From the NCBI GenBank assembly GCA_015680685.1, contig MNCI01025442.1, forward strand, positions 227,624 through 291,623: DNA of 64,000 bases, in the 5' to 3' direction. The translations under genes and the position numbers were made by a program. Position 1 is the first letter of the stretch. Every line of letters begins with the position of its first letter. Under the pieces are notes generated by a model, which worked only from the letters and a program-made list of their open reading frames with translations, did no database searches and was not told where the DNA came from. The stretch is from Gnetum montanum. Taxonomy: Eukaryota; Streptophyta; Gnetopsida; Gnetales; Gnetaceae. Shown piece by piece: positions 21,561 to 32,612 of the stretch.

Positions 21561-22690
21561 ATTGATTCATATCATCTCGAAATATGACTAAGCAAAGGCT
21601 ATTGACCATTTGTTGGCCACCTCTAATAGCCTTTCTTTTTGTTGAGGAGCAAGTTTGGCACTGATTATGACTAGCTTAGCATTATTTAAGAATGCATACT
21701 TCATGTTAATTGGTAGAGTTTTCAACTCTAGGGGCTCTTGCTTTAAGTTATCAAGGATTTCCAACTCTCCCCAACAAGTGTCATCATTTTCATCATTAGA
21801 GAGTTGGTGATGATCTTGTTCAAGTTCATCCATGCCTTCAACATAAGCACATGTTAGGCTTTTAGTTGGTTCCATGCATAATGTGCTACTTTCTGAGTTA
21901 GCTATCATCCATTGGGTGCCCTCCTATTTTGTGGCTACTGTGTATAGACACCGTTGAATATCTATTTCTTGTGCACACTAAGTGCATGCTTTAATGTATG
22001 TACTTTTGATGGACCAAATATTTTGCACATAATTGCACCTATTATCATTATACGTGATGCATGGAACACGCTTGTTCTTCAACCATCCAAATTCATTTTC
22101 CTTGGAGATTTCCAAGGAGAGGTCCCTTATGCCCATTCATGCATCAACTATGCTTAATCAAGATCTTCCCATACTGATGGGGAAGTCACCTTTGCAATTC
22201 TCAACCTTGATCACCAAAAAATTGACAGGATAGGACCATCCATAAACTATGGTTACAATGTCCTCTACTAGCCCTGGAGGGATAGTAATTGGTTGGTCTA
22301 CCAATTCCAAATGAATTTTTTTCTTCTTAAGAGGTGGTAGGTTCTAGGCTTTGAACATGTCATGGGAGATGAGATTGACACTAGAACTAGAATTAAGAAG
22401 GGCCTTGCATGGCTCATGTTCAATGATCTGTAGGTAAATGAGTGGACTTCCTAAGTCATATCATTTCATGGAAAGATGGCCAACCTTGATCCAATCAAAA
22501 AAACATGAGTTAGCATCACAGTGCAGGTCTAAGGTGGCGTTTGGTTTGAAGGACACTCAAAGGTGTTGGATGTAGAGGATGAGGGTGTTGGAGATGCACA
22601 ATGGCTAGCCACATGAGGTTGTAAGGATTTAAGAGGACTATTGGGTCAAGAAAAAGGTTGTTTCCTGGATCACTTGTCTGAACCATATGG
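21560..22690 (-). pseudogene. Element A aspartic protease and linker
   Basis: The protease active-site region reads ALLNSSSSVNLISHDMF (about 22350-22412), where the family has a D-S/T-G core, so the catalytic Asp appears replaced by Asn. Downstream are PPLKKKKIHLELVDQPIT and GDFPISMGR, also seen in elements B and C. The linker towards RT is acidic and open for 106 codons (21588-21908). Confidence 0.85.
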
Positions 22691-24973
22691 TTGGAAGGCC
22701 AAATGTGAATGTATAGCCCTCATGGCATTTCGTTGCTACAGTTATGAAGGGATTTCACCCTACATGGATAGAGCAAGAGGTAACTAGGTAGAGGGTAGAG
22801 GGACATGTGTAGATGGATGCAGAGGATGATATGGATATGGGTTTTCTCCTTGAGTAGATGGTGAATGTGTTTAGTGGTACTTTGGAGGGTAATAGTGATG
22901 CTAAAATGAGATGTGGCTTGTAGAACTTCTTGGAGGGATGAGTTGCTAAACATACCCATATGGATCTGGTTTCCTGTAAGGATATTGTTGCCTTAGCATT
23001 GGCATTCCCCATTATTTTGGTTGGTTCCACTACTAGTATTGTTCATATTATTGTGGTGGAGCACCACTTGGGTAGTAAGCTTGTTGTTGCTAGTGGAACT
23101 ATCTTGGGTTGCCTTGAGGATAAGGCAATCATCTAGGTGCTTACCTACATGCTAGTCAACGATTTAATGTGTACACCATAAACTCTTGTAAGTGTAACAC
23201 AATAGGGCAACATCCCTTTGGATGTTCTTATTGAAAAATGGCACAACTAGCATCATCTTTGGAGTCTATCTCCACAACCTTCTCCTTGGCAACAGCTTTG
23301 CCCTTACCTCTTTGATAGGCACGTTCAGCTTCTTTTCGCCTCCTATAGCTATGATTACTATTTTTCTCTTTGGATTCTTCAGCAATCTTCATAGTAGTTT
23401 GGAATTTTTCATCCAAAGAGTCCCATAATTTTTCAACCTTTGCTGAAATATTAGAAACAAATTTTTAGATGGACAAGGTTTTTCTATTTAGCACTTCATC
23501 GAGTGGTGACTCCTCCTTGTTATAAAATTGGACCTCCTATTTCCTAATGGAAGAGTCCCTATTATACTCTTTCACACTTTCCCTTTTTTGAAACTCACCT
23601 TCTTCTTTTGCTACCTACTCTATCAGGCTTTGGATCTGATGAGCTCTTAATTCAAATAGTCTTCCTTGGGCATACACCCCAACAGTTCTTCTAGTTTCTA
23701 CTATGAGCCCATCTATGATCTGGCAAAGATGTTTCCTCTAAGAATAACCATGGCTAGGGCATCAGTGTAAGAGTGAATAATATCAACCCATAGTGACATC
23801 CAAGGGTTCATGTGTTTCTTGTTTCCATCCTTGGATTTTCCTCCTCAGATTAGACACTCTAGAGTACGTTTGATATTTGTCGTTGAATAGCTCCAACATG
23901 GTACTCCATCTGCAAATAGATTCTAGCTCCAAGGACTAGCACCATCTTTTAGCTTCCTTGATGAGTATCCTAGGGAAGAGCTTGAGTTTTTTCTATTCAT
24001 TTTCTATGTTCTATAAGGCACAAGCATCATGAAAAGCTTGTAGATGTGTCTATGGATTAGACTTGCATCCCCCCTCAAATCTTGGGATATTATTCATGTC
24101 TAATCACTTGATTCGACTATCTTTCATATGCTTGGTTGAACTTCTAACTACATCTACAATGTTAAGCATACTTCTAGTCACCAACAAAGGTTCCTCATCA
24201 TGATTGTATCAATGATGTAAATGATGGTTCCTACCACCTCTGCATTCTTGATGGCGTTGACGATCATTATTGTCTCATTGATCATCCTCATCACAATTAT
24301 TTTGACAATGGCTTCTATGAGAACCAACAGATCAAGAGAAATTTTTAGAATTGGATGAAGAGGATTGAGAGGAAGGTGGATTTCCACCACCACCACGATG
24401 TCCACCATCATGATTTTGGTCATTACGACCACCATCCTTAGATTCCTTGCTATTGTGATATTTGCCCAAGTCCCTACCTTGACTATCACTTTTTCCCAAA
24501 CCTATTTTATGAATAGTTGACCATAGGTTTAGGGTCACACCCTCATTACCAATAACAAGGGATGGAGAATCTTCATGTTGAGAACCTTCAAAGGAAGGAT
24601 CCTCATTATCATCTTAATCGAGTAGGAACAAGGTATTAGTGCTTCATAGCCTCATGGTGCTTCTCCTGATGTTGATCTTGCTTGCATTGTGTTTTAGTGG
24701 GATGGTAGTCTCGAGTGTCATAACCATTCACAACATATTCCTCATTAAGATATGAGATTCCCAAATTTTTAAGGGTTTGAAATAGCATCCTAGGCATAGA
24801 TTGATTATGGGCAAGATGATGTTGCCCTCCATATTGTGCCATCACAGTTGTTCATCTTGATGTAGGATGAAGGTGAAGTCTGGTAGATACTCATCTGGAT
24901 GAGTATATACCACTTTGTACTCTTGCGGGATTGGTGATTTGACGTCTTCATGCCTATGAGAAGAAGAAGACAT
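22690..24973 (-). pseudogene. Element A gag
   Basis: Structural protein that packages the element RNA. It starts at ATG 24973 with a Ser-rich MSSSSHRHED and then VVYTHPDEYLPDFTFILHQD, a block shared by elements B, C and E. A retrotransposon-gag-like region and a basic, Arg/His-rich stretch follow (about 24180-24500). Several in-frame stops break it. Confidence 0.85.
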
Positions 24974-25108
24974 TTTGTAATATGAAATAAAACATCAGTG
25001 TGCTTTTATAATTCTATGTATAGTGAGAATGATATTGACCTTGAGGTTCATACAATGATATTAATGGTATTCACTAAACCTAAATAGTGCATGTTTCAAC
25101 AAACAAAG

Positions 25109-25126
25109 TTCTTGGCAATGATGCCA
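25109..25126 (-). other. Element A primer-binding site (tRNA-Asp-like)
   Basis: Directly inside the 5' LTR, the minus strand reads TGGCATCATTGCCAAGAA. It resembles the complement of the plant tRNA-Asp 3' end used by Athila elements, and the differences are all transitions. Confidence 0.65.
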
Positions 25127-25127
25127 A

Positions 25128-26123
25128 TGATGAGTGATGAGGTACCCCTATGCCTAACCATATGAATCATAGAGCATTCACATGCAATCTAGTCGAATTT
25201 CATGGACTTTATAGTTTCCAATGCACTAGTCTTCTAGGCAGTGAACCTTGCCTTAAGATCATTTGTTGTCTTCCCAATTACACTTGTGATGTACACCAAT
25301 ATGGTTAAGTGTAATTGGGGCATTTTTTCTTTATCATTTTGTATTTTATGATTTTGGTGTTTAAAGAGAGATAAAGTAATTAGATTAACTAATTTAATTT
25401 AACTAATGAACTAGTATCTAGGTAGTCCTAACATAAGCATTTAGTTCCACTTTCTACACACGTCCTAAACCCACATACCCACTACTAGGTTACCAAGTGC
25501 TACGCTACTAGGCGTACCAACCAATAACACTACTAGGATTACCAAGCGAATATGTTTTACGCTCGAAGTGGTTGTACTTATGTGTTTAATCTATCTAGCT
25601 TATATTACTTAATTGCTTCATTAGCTTAATTACTGGAAAACATTTAATAAATAATTGAAAACATTAAATGCATAAATGAAATATTTAATCTATCTAGAAT
25701 GTTGCAAGGTTTATTAGAAAGCTCGTCTTTATTGCTGCACACATTGTTGTGCTCAGATACAACAATGCTCGAATAAAGATTTGTACACTCAATGACTCCT
25801 ACTGTGGGCACTCAAGAAAATATTCTAACTCTCAAATGGGAAAATTGCAAGACTTCTGCTACTGCTACAACAAGAGATGCCATAAATGCAGCTGGTGAGC
25901 ACATATTTATAGACCAAGATATACCCCTATGTTGATGGGGCCACATCGATGGGGCCTCATCAACGGGGTTACGTTGATGCAATAGACTACATCAACGGGG
26001 CCTTGTTGATGCAATTAACTGCATCAATGGGGCCTAGTCAACAAGGTCGCATTGACACAATAGACTACATCAACGGGGCCTCATCAATAGGACCTAGTTG
26101 ACATGATAAACCAGAACTCATTA
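25128..26123 (-). repeat. Element A 5' LTR
   Basis: Pairs with 12767-13735. Same edges (the outer end has decayed to CTCATTA), the same TACCAAGC repeats (about 25490-25555) and the same GGGGCC-containing U3 repeats (about 25930-26100), with many substitutions, so the insertion is old. Confidence 0.9.
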
Positions 26124-26400
26124 ATTTGGAAGCTTTGATGTGTAGTTGGTCTTCAAAAACAAGAGGATACCTATTTGTTTTCCACATAAGTAAAGCATTT
26201 TGAATCATTCTCTAACTTATCAAATTAGCTCTTCATGTTATTCCAACATATTTTCTCTCAAGTTCAAATGTTATCTTTTATGGGAGATGGATGGTGTTGG
26301 TGTTGGATCCAAAAATTTTACCTCATTTTCAATATCTATGGTCTAACTTAAAATAGTAAAAATATTTGATGTAGTAGTAGAAAGCTTTGACAAATTACTA
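26124..26400 (+). pseudogene. Plus-strand LINE, 3' continuation after element A
   Basis: Resumes with the duplicated ATTTG and continues the LINE ORF2 C-terminal region. Only weak coding similarity remains, and the 3' end is not sharply defined. Confidence 0.5.
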
Positions 26401-26899
26401 GCTTTTTGTCAATGATGATTAACCTTAATCTTTGGGTAGATAGTAATCATATGATTTTTTACTAAGTAGAAAGTACCAAAACAACATAGAAAAGAATAAT
26501 TTTCTAATTTTAAAAATGTTTACTCATGTATATAAACATACATTCGATGTCTTGAAAAATCAAAAGAGAAAAATTAATTGTTAGTTGGGAGGATGTTTCT
26601 AATCCTAATAATATTTACATCATTTTCAATATTTATACTTGAACTTAAAATAACAAAAGGATATGATGCAACAACAAAAAGCTTTTATGAAATACCAACT
26701 TTTGTAGGAGAGGATAGTCCAATAGTATATGCTAGCACATATTGTCTATTACAATTAACCTTATGTCAAGACTGTTTATCATTTTCTATAATCCCTTTTA
26801 TGAACAAAATATTTAACCTTTCAGTAGATGGTATTTTTTTTTTTACGTAAGAAAAAAATTTCCTTTCGCTCTTTGTTTGGATTGTTCAATATTCTTATA
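26401..26899. other. AT-rich sequence; no gene seen
   Basis: It contains only one short open frame (26578-26850), Leu/Ile-rich, without a recognisable domain. It is probably degraded repeat DNA. Confidence 0.4.
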
Positions 26900-28030
26900 G
26901 TAAAAGTAAAAGTATTTATGTAAGCTTCTATCTTCTTTAGTTTCTTTATTACCATTGTATCATTCTTGTCATTAACATTAACTTAATTTTCGGTCTATTT
27001 AGCTTTAATCTTTTTTCATCCTCGATTTCAACATATTTTTTCTTTTTCTCAACATGTTTTTTATTGGGAAAAAATATAAACATGAAATAAATGTTCTTCA
27101 TAATGGCAAAAATTGCAAGAATTAAGAATATTATAATATGTAATTAGTTTAATGTAAGTCTTTCTACCTACTTGACACCAATTTCTTTTTATGGTTAAAA
27201 AGATTGATTTCAATTAAAAACAAAGTCTACAAAAACTAAATAGTGTGGAAATACATTCCATATGCTTAATGGGACTAAGAAGACTAACAATTTTCAATTT
27301 AGCTTTCTAAAATGTCAACAAAGATTAAATAGCTCAATAAAACATGAAATTTTAGAATATTCTTATTAAACATCAAAATCTAAAGTCCACTTACAAATAA
27401 CTAAAACTACATGCTTATGTATAAAAGAACCTATATCAAGAGCATGCTACACCATTGAAGCATTACCTAGCTCAATAAGTTAAAAAATAATTAGAATAAT
27501 ATCTAGCATGAATGACTTGAATGCCATGTTTTTACATCACATTATTCAACTATGAAGTGAAACTTTGATTATGAGGCAAATAACCTAAAATTTGAAAGAA
27601 CACATATTGTGATGTAATATCAACTACTAGTGACTTGTATGCATCATCAAGGAGAAAAAAATTAGGTATCTTAGTTGCATTAGCATTACTAGAAGAAGGC
27701 ATGACAAATTTTTGTTCATTAGCTTGTAAAGTTGCATTCTCAAAATCAATAGAAATTTTCACATCAATAAAAGAAGAAAATTTTTTAGCATCAATTAAGA
27801 AAGTTGAAGGTACTTTAGAATTACTTAATAGACAATTAAGAACTTCCTCTTAACATATGCAAGCCAGTATATAACCATTTACATAGCATTAAAAGAATAG
27901 AAAAAAATATAATAAACTCTTTATAAGATTGAGTGAATACAAGATAGAGAATACAACAAACTTAGAGAGAAGTTTCAAAAAAAACATGAGGATAGATGTT
28001 TAAACTGAAATCAAAGATATATAATCAATA
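26900..28030 (-). pseudogene. LINE ORF1 relic, minus strand
   Basis: The minus strand encodes a DUF4283-like block: ATKIPNFFLLDDAYKSLVVD and ILGYLPHNQSF (27550-27670), preceded by FIDVKISIDFENATLQANE. The same sequence with substitutions is on the plus strand at 28202-28504 and at 43080-43220. Downstream coding is broken. ORF1 of plant LINEs is a nucleic-acid-binding protein. Confidence 0.7.
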
Positions 28031-28180
28031 TGATAACAAGTCATAAATTCAATTTTAATCTATTAGGATGCTTCTCTAATGAATTTGAATTTTTTTAGTT
28101 GATCTAATGTTTCTCCAATGCATCTCCATTTTTTTAGTGGATTTGATTTTTTTTTCTCTTTAATTTTTCTCCATTTGATT

Positions 28181-29159
28181 TGATTTTTCTAGAATTCTCC
28201 TATGGAGGATTCTATATTACTCCCAACTTATTCAACTAATGTTGAAATTTATGCTTCTTTTATTAATGTAAAAATTTTTATTGATACTCAAAATGTAATT
28301 TTACAATCTAGTAAGAAAAAATATCTAACACTTTCTTTTTGTGATATTGATGCAACTGAGATGCTTGATTTTATTCTTCCTAATGGTGTATATGGGTCAT
28401 TGGTTACTGATCTTTCATCACAATATGTGTACATTCACTTGTTGGGTTACTTGCCTCATAATCAAAGTTTCATTTCGAAGTTAAATGATGTGATGAAAAA
28501 ATAGGACATCCAAGTTCTTCATGCTAGGTATTATTCTTATTTATTTCTACTTGTCAAGTTATACAATGCTTCAATGGTGTTACATGTCCAAGATATAGGA
28601 TCTTTGATACATAAACATGTAGTATTAATAAGTCTTAAGTAGGCTTTAGGTTATATAATCTTCCATTGATTTTTTTAAAAAGTTGGGCAAAACATTATTA
28701 ATATTCTTAGTCACATTAAGCATATGGAGTTCATTTCTACAACTTTTAGTTTCCATAGATGTTTTTTCATTAAAATAAATCTTTTCAATCATAAAAAAAA
28801 TGGTATTATAATCAATTACATATCATAATCTTTCTAATTCTTGTAAATTTTATCATTGTGAAGGACATTTGTTTTATATTTATCCTTTTTTGTTCAAGAA
28901 AAAAATTCTAATAAAAGAAAAAATATGTTGAAGTTGAAGATAGAAAAAAATAATATGAAGTTGAAGATATGAAAAATCAAGTTATTATTAACAATAAGAA
29001 TGATCAAACAACAATAAAGAATCTAGGGAAGACACAAGCTTCCATGTATATTTTTCTTGATTCTAAAAAAAGTATTAATTAGCCTAGATAGATAGCTCAT
29101 AAGACAAATTTTTTCTTGTCTTACAAGAATACTATTAACTCAATGATTAAAACTAGTAT
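28181..29159 (+). pseudogene. LINE ORF1 relic, plus strand
   Basis: It opens MEDSILLPTYSTNVEIYASF at 28202 and contains ATEMLDFILPNGVYGSLVTD and LLGYLPHNQSF. A Cys/His knuckle remnant (CKFYHCEGH) lies near 28843-28870. The first 100 codons are open, then stops appear. It is cut at 29159 by the LTR of element E. It is head to head with the relic at 26900-28030. Confidence 0.75.
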
Positions 29160-29987
29160 TGATGAAGTGTGAATAAGGTTGTTACATCGATGGCCATGTG
29201 ACGATGCAACCCCATCAATGCTTAAAATGCATTAGTGTATATGTGTTGACACAACTTGATCTTTTACCTATATAAATGTGTGCACCATTTACATTTATGG
29301 TACCTTTTGGTTATTCTAGTAGCTAGACTCTTGCAATTTTCTTCCATAGAACTTAGCTAAGTTTTCCTGTGAGTGCCTGCAACATGGATAAATTTGATTA
29401 AATGCAATTTTATTTGAATAACTGATATACTTGGATACTTTAATATTTTAGCAATAAAATTGAGATTAAATCCCTACATTGCAACACTTGGAATAGTTTT
29501 ACTTTATTTTTAGTAATTTACTTCGTGATGCATTTACTTTTTAATGCTTAGATAATTAATATTTTATTCCATCATCATGTAAGTATGACAACTCCCAACA
29601 TAAAGTACTAATGCTTAGTAATCCTAGTAATGCATACTTGGTACACCCAATAATAACCATTTGGTAACCTAGCAACATTAGTATAAATTTAAGAAACGAA
29701 AAAAAGAGTAGAAGTAGATGCTTCATGCTTAGGCTAGTTTATAGTACTTTTAGTTTCATAGTTAATTAGAAATTAATATTTTAATTATAAAAATAAAAAC
29801 ATCTTACACCTTAGTCACTCTTAACATCCATTAAGCTACATGAGTGGTGATTGAAAGACAATGACCAACAACATCATGCTTAATTATCCATGATACTTTA
29901 GCCCAAGGTTCCATGAAATTTGATCGTATTGTGCATACATGCTTGTGATTGATATGGTTGAACATAGAAAATATTCATCACTAATCA
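29160..29987 (+). repeat. Element E 5' LTR
   Basis: It starts TGATGAAGTG and ends CACTAATCA. TATA box TATATAAATG lies near 29269-29278; repeated TTGGTA units are at about 29630-29670. Its short U3 carries ATCGATGGCC and GACGATGC dyad-like units. Confidence 0.75.
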
Positions 29988-29988
29988 T

Positions 29989-30006
29989 TAGCACCATTGT
30001 TAGGGA
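29989..30006 (+). other. Element E primer-binding site
   Basis: TAGCACCATTGTTAGGGA immediately follows the LTR, matching the tRNA-Asp-type site of elements B and C apart from transitions. Confidence 0.65.
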
Positions 30007-30149
30007 ATAGTTGTGCACTAAGTGTTCTAGATAATTAAATCATAAAAAAAATCATTGTAGGAACATAATGAACTATCATTAGAAAAATAAAAGTATTTTA
30101 TTCCAAGCCTACTATGAGAATAAACTAAAATATTTCTTCTTCTTGTAGG

Positions 30150-31740
30150 GCTAACTCCCCTCCTATAGATAATACTACAAGACCTTTTGATAGATCCAAG
30201 AAGAACCTAGATGAAATACCCCAATAACTTAATGCAATCTACACTCATCCAAATTCATACTATTTAGACTTCACTTTCATTCTTCACTATGATGAGTAGC
30301 TACGATGGAGAGATTTGGAGGACAACATTATGTTTCCACTTGATCATGCCATTCCAACAATGTTTATGACCATATTAACAAATATAGGGCTTGAAGTAGT
30401 TGCCTTGGATTACCAAATGACAAATCACATCTCTAGATATTATCAACCTACAAAAGTCCAACTTTGGAAAGATAAACTCATGGAGGCTCATCACAAAGCC
30501 TCTAAGAGCCAAAGAGGTCCAATCATACTAACATCACAGTTAGAGAAGGAGGACACCAAATATCCATCAAGCCAATCTCAAGGCCAAGCTCCTCCTTCTT
30601 TTGGTGAAAACAACATGACCTATCAATGATTATATTAAATCTTGGCAAGCAACCAAGATAAGAGGAGAGATGGATCCAGAATTAGAAGAACCTTAAGGCC
30701 AAGATATTTTAGTCATTAGGCCAAAGAACAATTAAGAAACCAAAGAAGCAGAGCAAGCTAGCACAAATCTCCTAGCTCTTCATCCTCATCATCTTCCTTA
30801 TCGTTTAGCTTTGACGAGAGAGAATATGATTAGGATTAAATAGAAAATGATTGAAGGCAAGGTAGAGATGATAGAAGATCCCATTGGGAGAAGGGAACAT
30901 AGACAAGAGAAAGAAGAAGAGGAACACCACCTAGAAAGAAGGCATAGTAGGCCACACCATAGGAGACATGGTCATTATAGGGGCCATAATGAATGAGATT
31001 TCTATGATGAACCATTATTTACTACAAGTATCATGATTAACATTTTTGAGGTAGTTCACATCTCCTCCAGGAATCATAGGAATAGCTAGACCAAATGACT
31101 TAATATGAATAATATTCCTAGTTTGAAAGGGGCTATAATGTTGATATGCAGCATCATTTTCAAGTCTTTCATGATGCCTATGCCTTGTAAAACATCAAAA
31201 ATGAATGGAAAAAGCTTAAATTATTCCCTATGATACTAATAAAGGAAGCTAAAAGTTAGCACCTGCTCTAGAATCAAAATCTATTTGTAGATGGAGCATG
31301 ATGCTAAAGTTATTCAATGATAAGTATCAAACACATTCCAAGGTATCCAACATGAGGAAATAGATTTAAGAATGAAAACAAGGTAATCATGAATCCCTTG
31401 ATGTGGCCTTGGAAAGATATTAGTCTTTACTACACCAATGCCTAGGCCATGATTTCTCTCAATGGAAGAAGCTTTGCCACATTATAAATGGGCTCATGAA
31501 TAAAACTATAGAAACTCTTGGGATATGTGGCCAATGGAGACTATTAAAAATGAGGGTTCATCAAATCAAAGGCTCATTGACCATGTAGCAAAAGAAGAAG
31601 GTAGTTTAAAAAAGAAAAAAAATATAAAGTACAATAGGTATCTTTCCATTCACAAAAAGAAGATTCTTCTCTATGACCCAGAGGAGGAAGTTGTTGTAGT
31701 AATGATCATTGTAATATGAGATCCATCACAACCTAACACA
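30150..31740 (+). pseudogene. Element E gag
   Basis: Contains IYTHPNSYYLDFTFILHYDE, then LEDNIMFPLDHAIPT (30315-30629), matching the N-terminal gag block of A, B and C. It also has the Gln/Lys-rich hydrophilic region and MWPMETIKNEGSSNQRLIDH (31525-31719), which align with the C-terminal gag of C (LGVYAQGQLLEL). Stops interrupt it. No protease or RT follows. Confidence 0.75.
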
Positions 31741-31961
31741 AAATTAAGAAAGAAAATCTCATGGCCACCAAATGATCAAGGAAACTTTATTTTCCTTAAA
31801 TTTAACGGAGACTTTCAAATTGTTAGAAAAATCTAACAATTTAAGACAAGTGTTTTTGCCAAACACTAGTAGAAATAAAGAAAAAAAAATGCCTAGAATA
31901 GCAAATGAAAGCATGCATATAATATGAGAAAAAACAAAGGAGAAGTGTGTGTGATTGGTAG
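31741..31961. other. AT-rich junction between elements E and B
   Basis: No gene or repeat was recognised; it ends in ggtag just before the LTR of element B. Confidence 0.4.
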
Positions 31962-32612
31962 TGATGAGTGGTGAGGTACCCCTACACTCAACCATACAAA
32001 TATGAGTGTTACACGCACGATCCAGTCAAACTTCGTAGACTAAGTGCCTACACGGCTTATGGAACACCTAAGGTTAATCAATCGTTGTCCTCCCAAGCTT
32101 ACTTTTATTTGTCATGGTTGTATGGTTAAGTAAGCTTGAGGCATGTGATTTTTATATCTTTTATGTTTTTATCGCCTATGCTAAGAGGGAAAAGGGTGAA
32201 GAGACTAAGTAACTAACCTGCACTAACCAAGCTTTAATTATCCTAGCATTAGTATCCGTCCCCACTTGCCATTCATACCCTGAACCAATGCAATGCTACT
32301 GGGATTNAAAGGTTTATCCAAAAGTTCATCTTTATTGTTGTACACAATTGTGTGCTCAGGTACAGAATTGCTTGAATAAAGATCTGTTCACTTTGGGACT
32401 CCTACTACAGGCACATGGAAATTATTCTAACTCTAGAATGGAAAAATGGCAAGAGTTTGGCTAAGGTCTAGATCTAGATGGAGAAACAAGGGAGAGCCAC
32501 CACTTATTTATAGAACTGTTGACAGGTTGTGATATCGCTTACGCAATATCCCAGCTTCCAACGTGATATCGCGTACGCAATATTACGGCCCATGCAATAT
32601 CATGTCCCATCA
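31962..32612 (-). repeat. Element B 3' LTR (collapsed at an N)
   Basis: Nearly identical to 40540-41325, but about 180 bp (equivalent to about 40885-41055) are missing at the single N at 32307, so the copy is compressed in the assembly. The U3 holds gatatcgcttacgcaatatc and gatatcgcgtacgcaatatt units (32530-32585). Confidence 0.88.

Larger units (their letters stand above)
12767..26123 (-). mobile_element. Athila-like Ty3/gypsy element A, complete with TSD
   Basis: A minus-strand LTR retrotransposon of 13,357 bp. The LTRs are at 12767-13735 (3') and 25128-26123 (5'), flanked by a perfect 5-bp target duplication ATTTG (12762-12766 and 26124-26128). Order along the minus strand: 5' LTR, primer site, gag, protease, RT, RNase H, integrase, a 2-kb spacer, an extra ORF, a polypurine tract and 3' LTR. 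The tRNA-Asp-like primer site, great length and a gene between integrase and the 3' LTR fit the Athila lineage. All genes carry stops. It sits inside the LINE ORF2, which resumes after 26128. Confidence 0.92.
29160..31740 (+). mobile_element. Truncated Athila-like element E (LTR plus gag)
   Basis: Plus-strand element with a 5' LTR, a primer site and gag, lacking pol and a 3' LTR in this window. It sits in a LINE ORF1 relic: aaaactagtatt continues differently in the paralogous relic at 43930. The 3' side ends in unassigned AT-rich sequence before element B. Confidence 0.75.
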
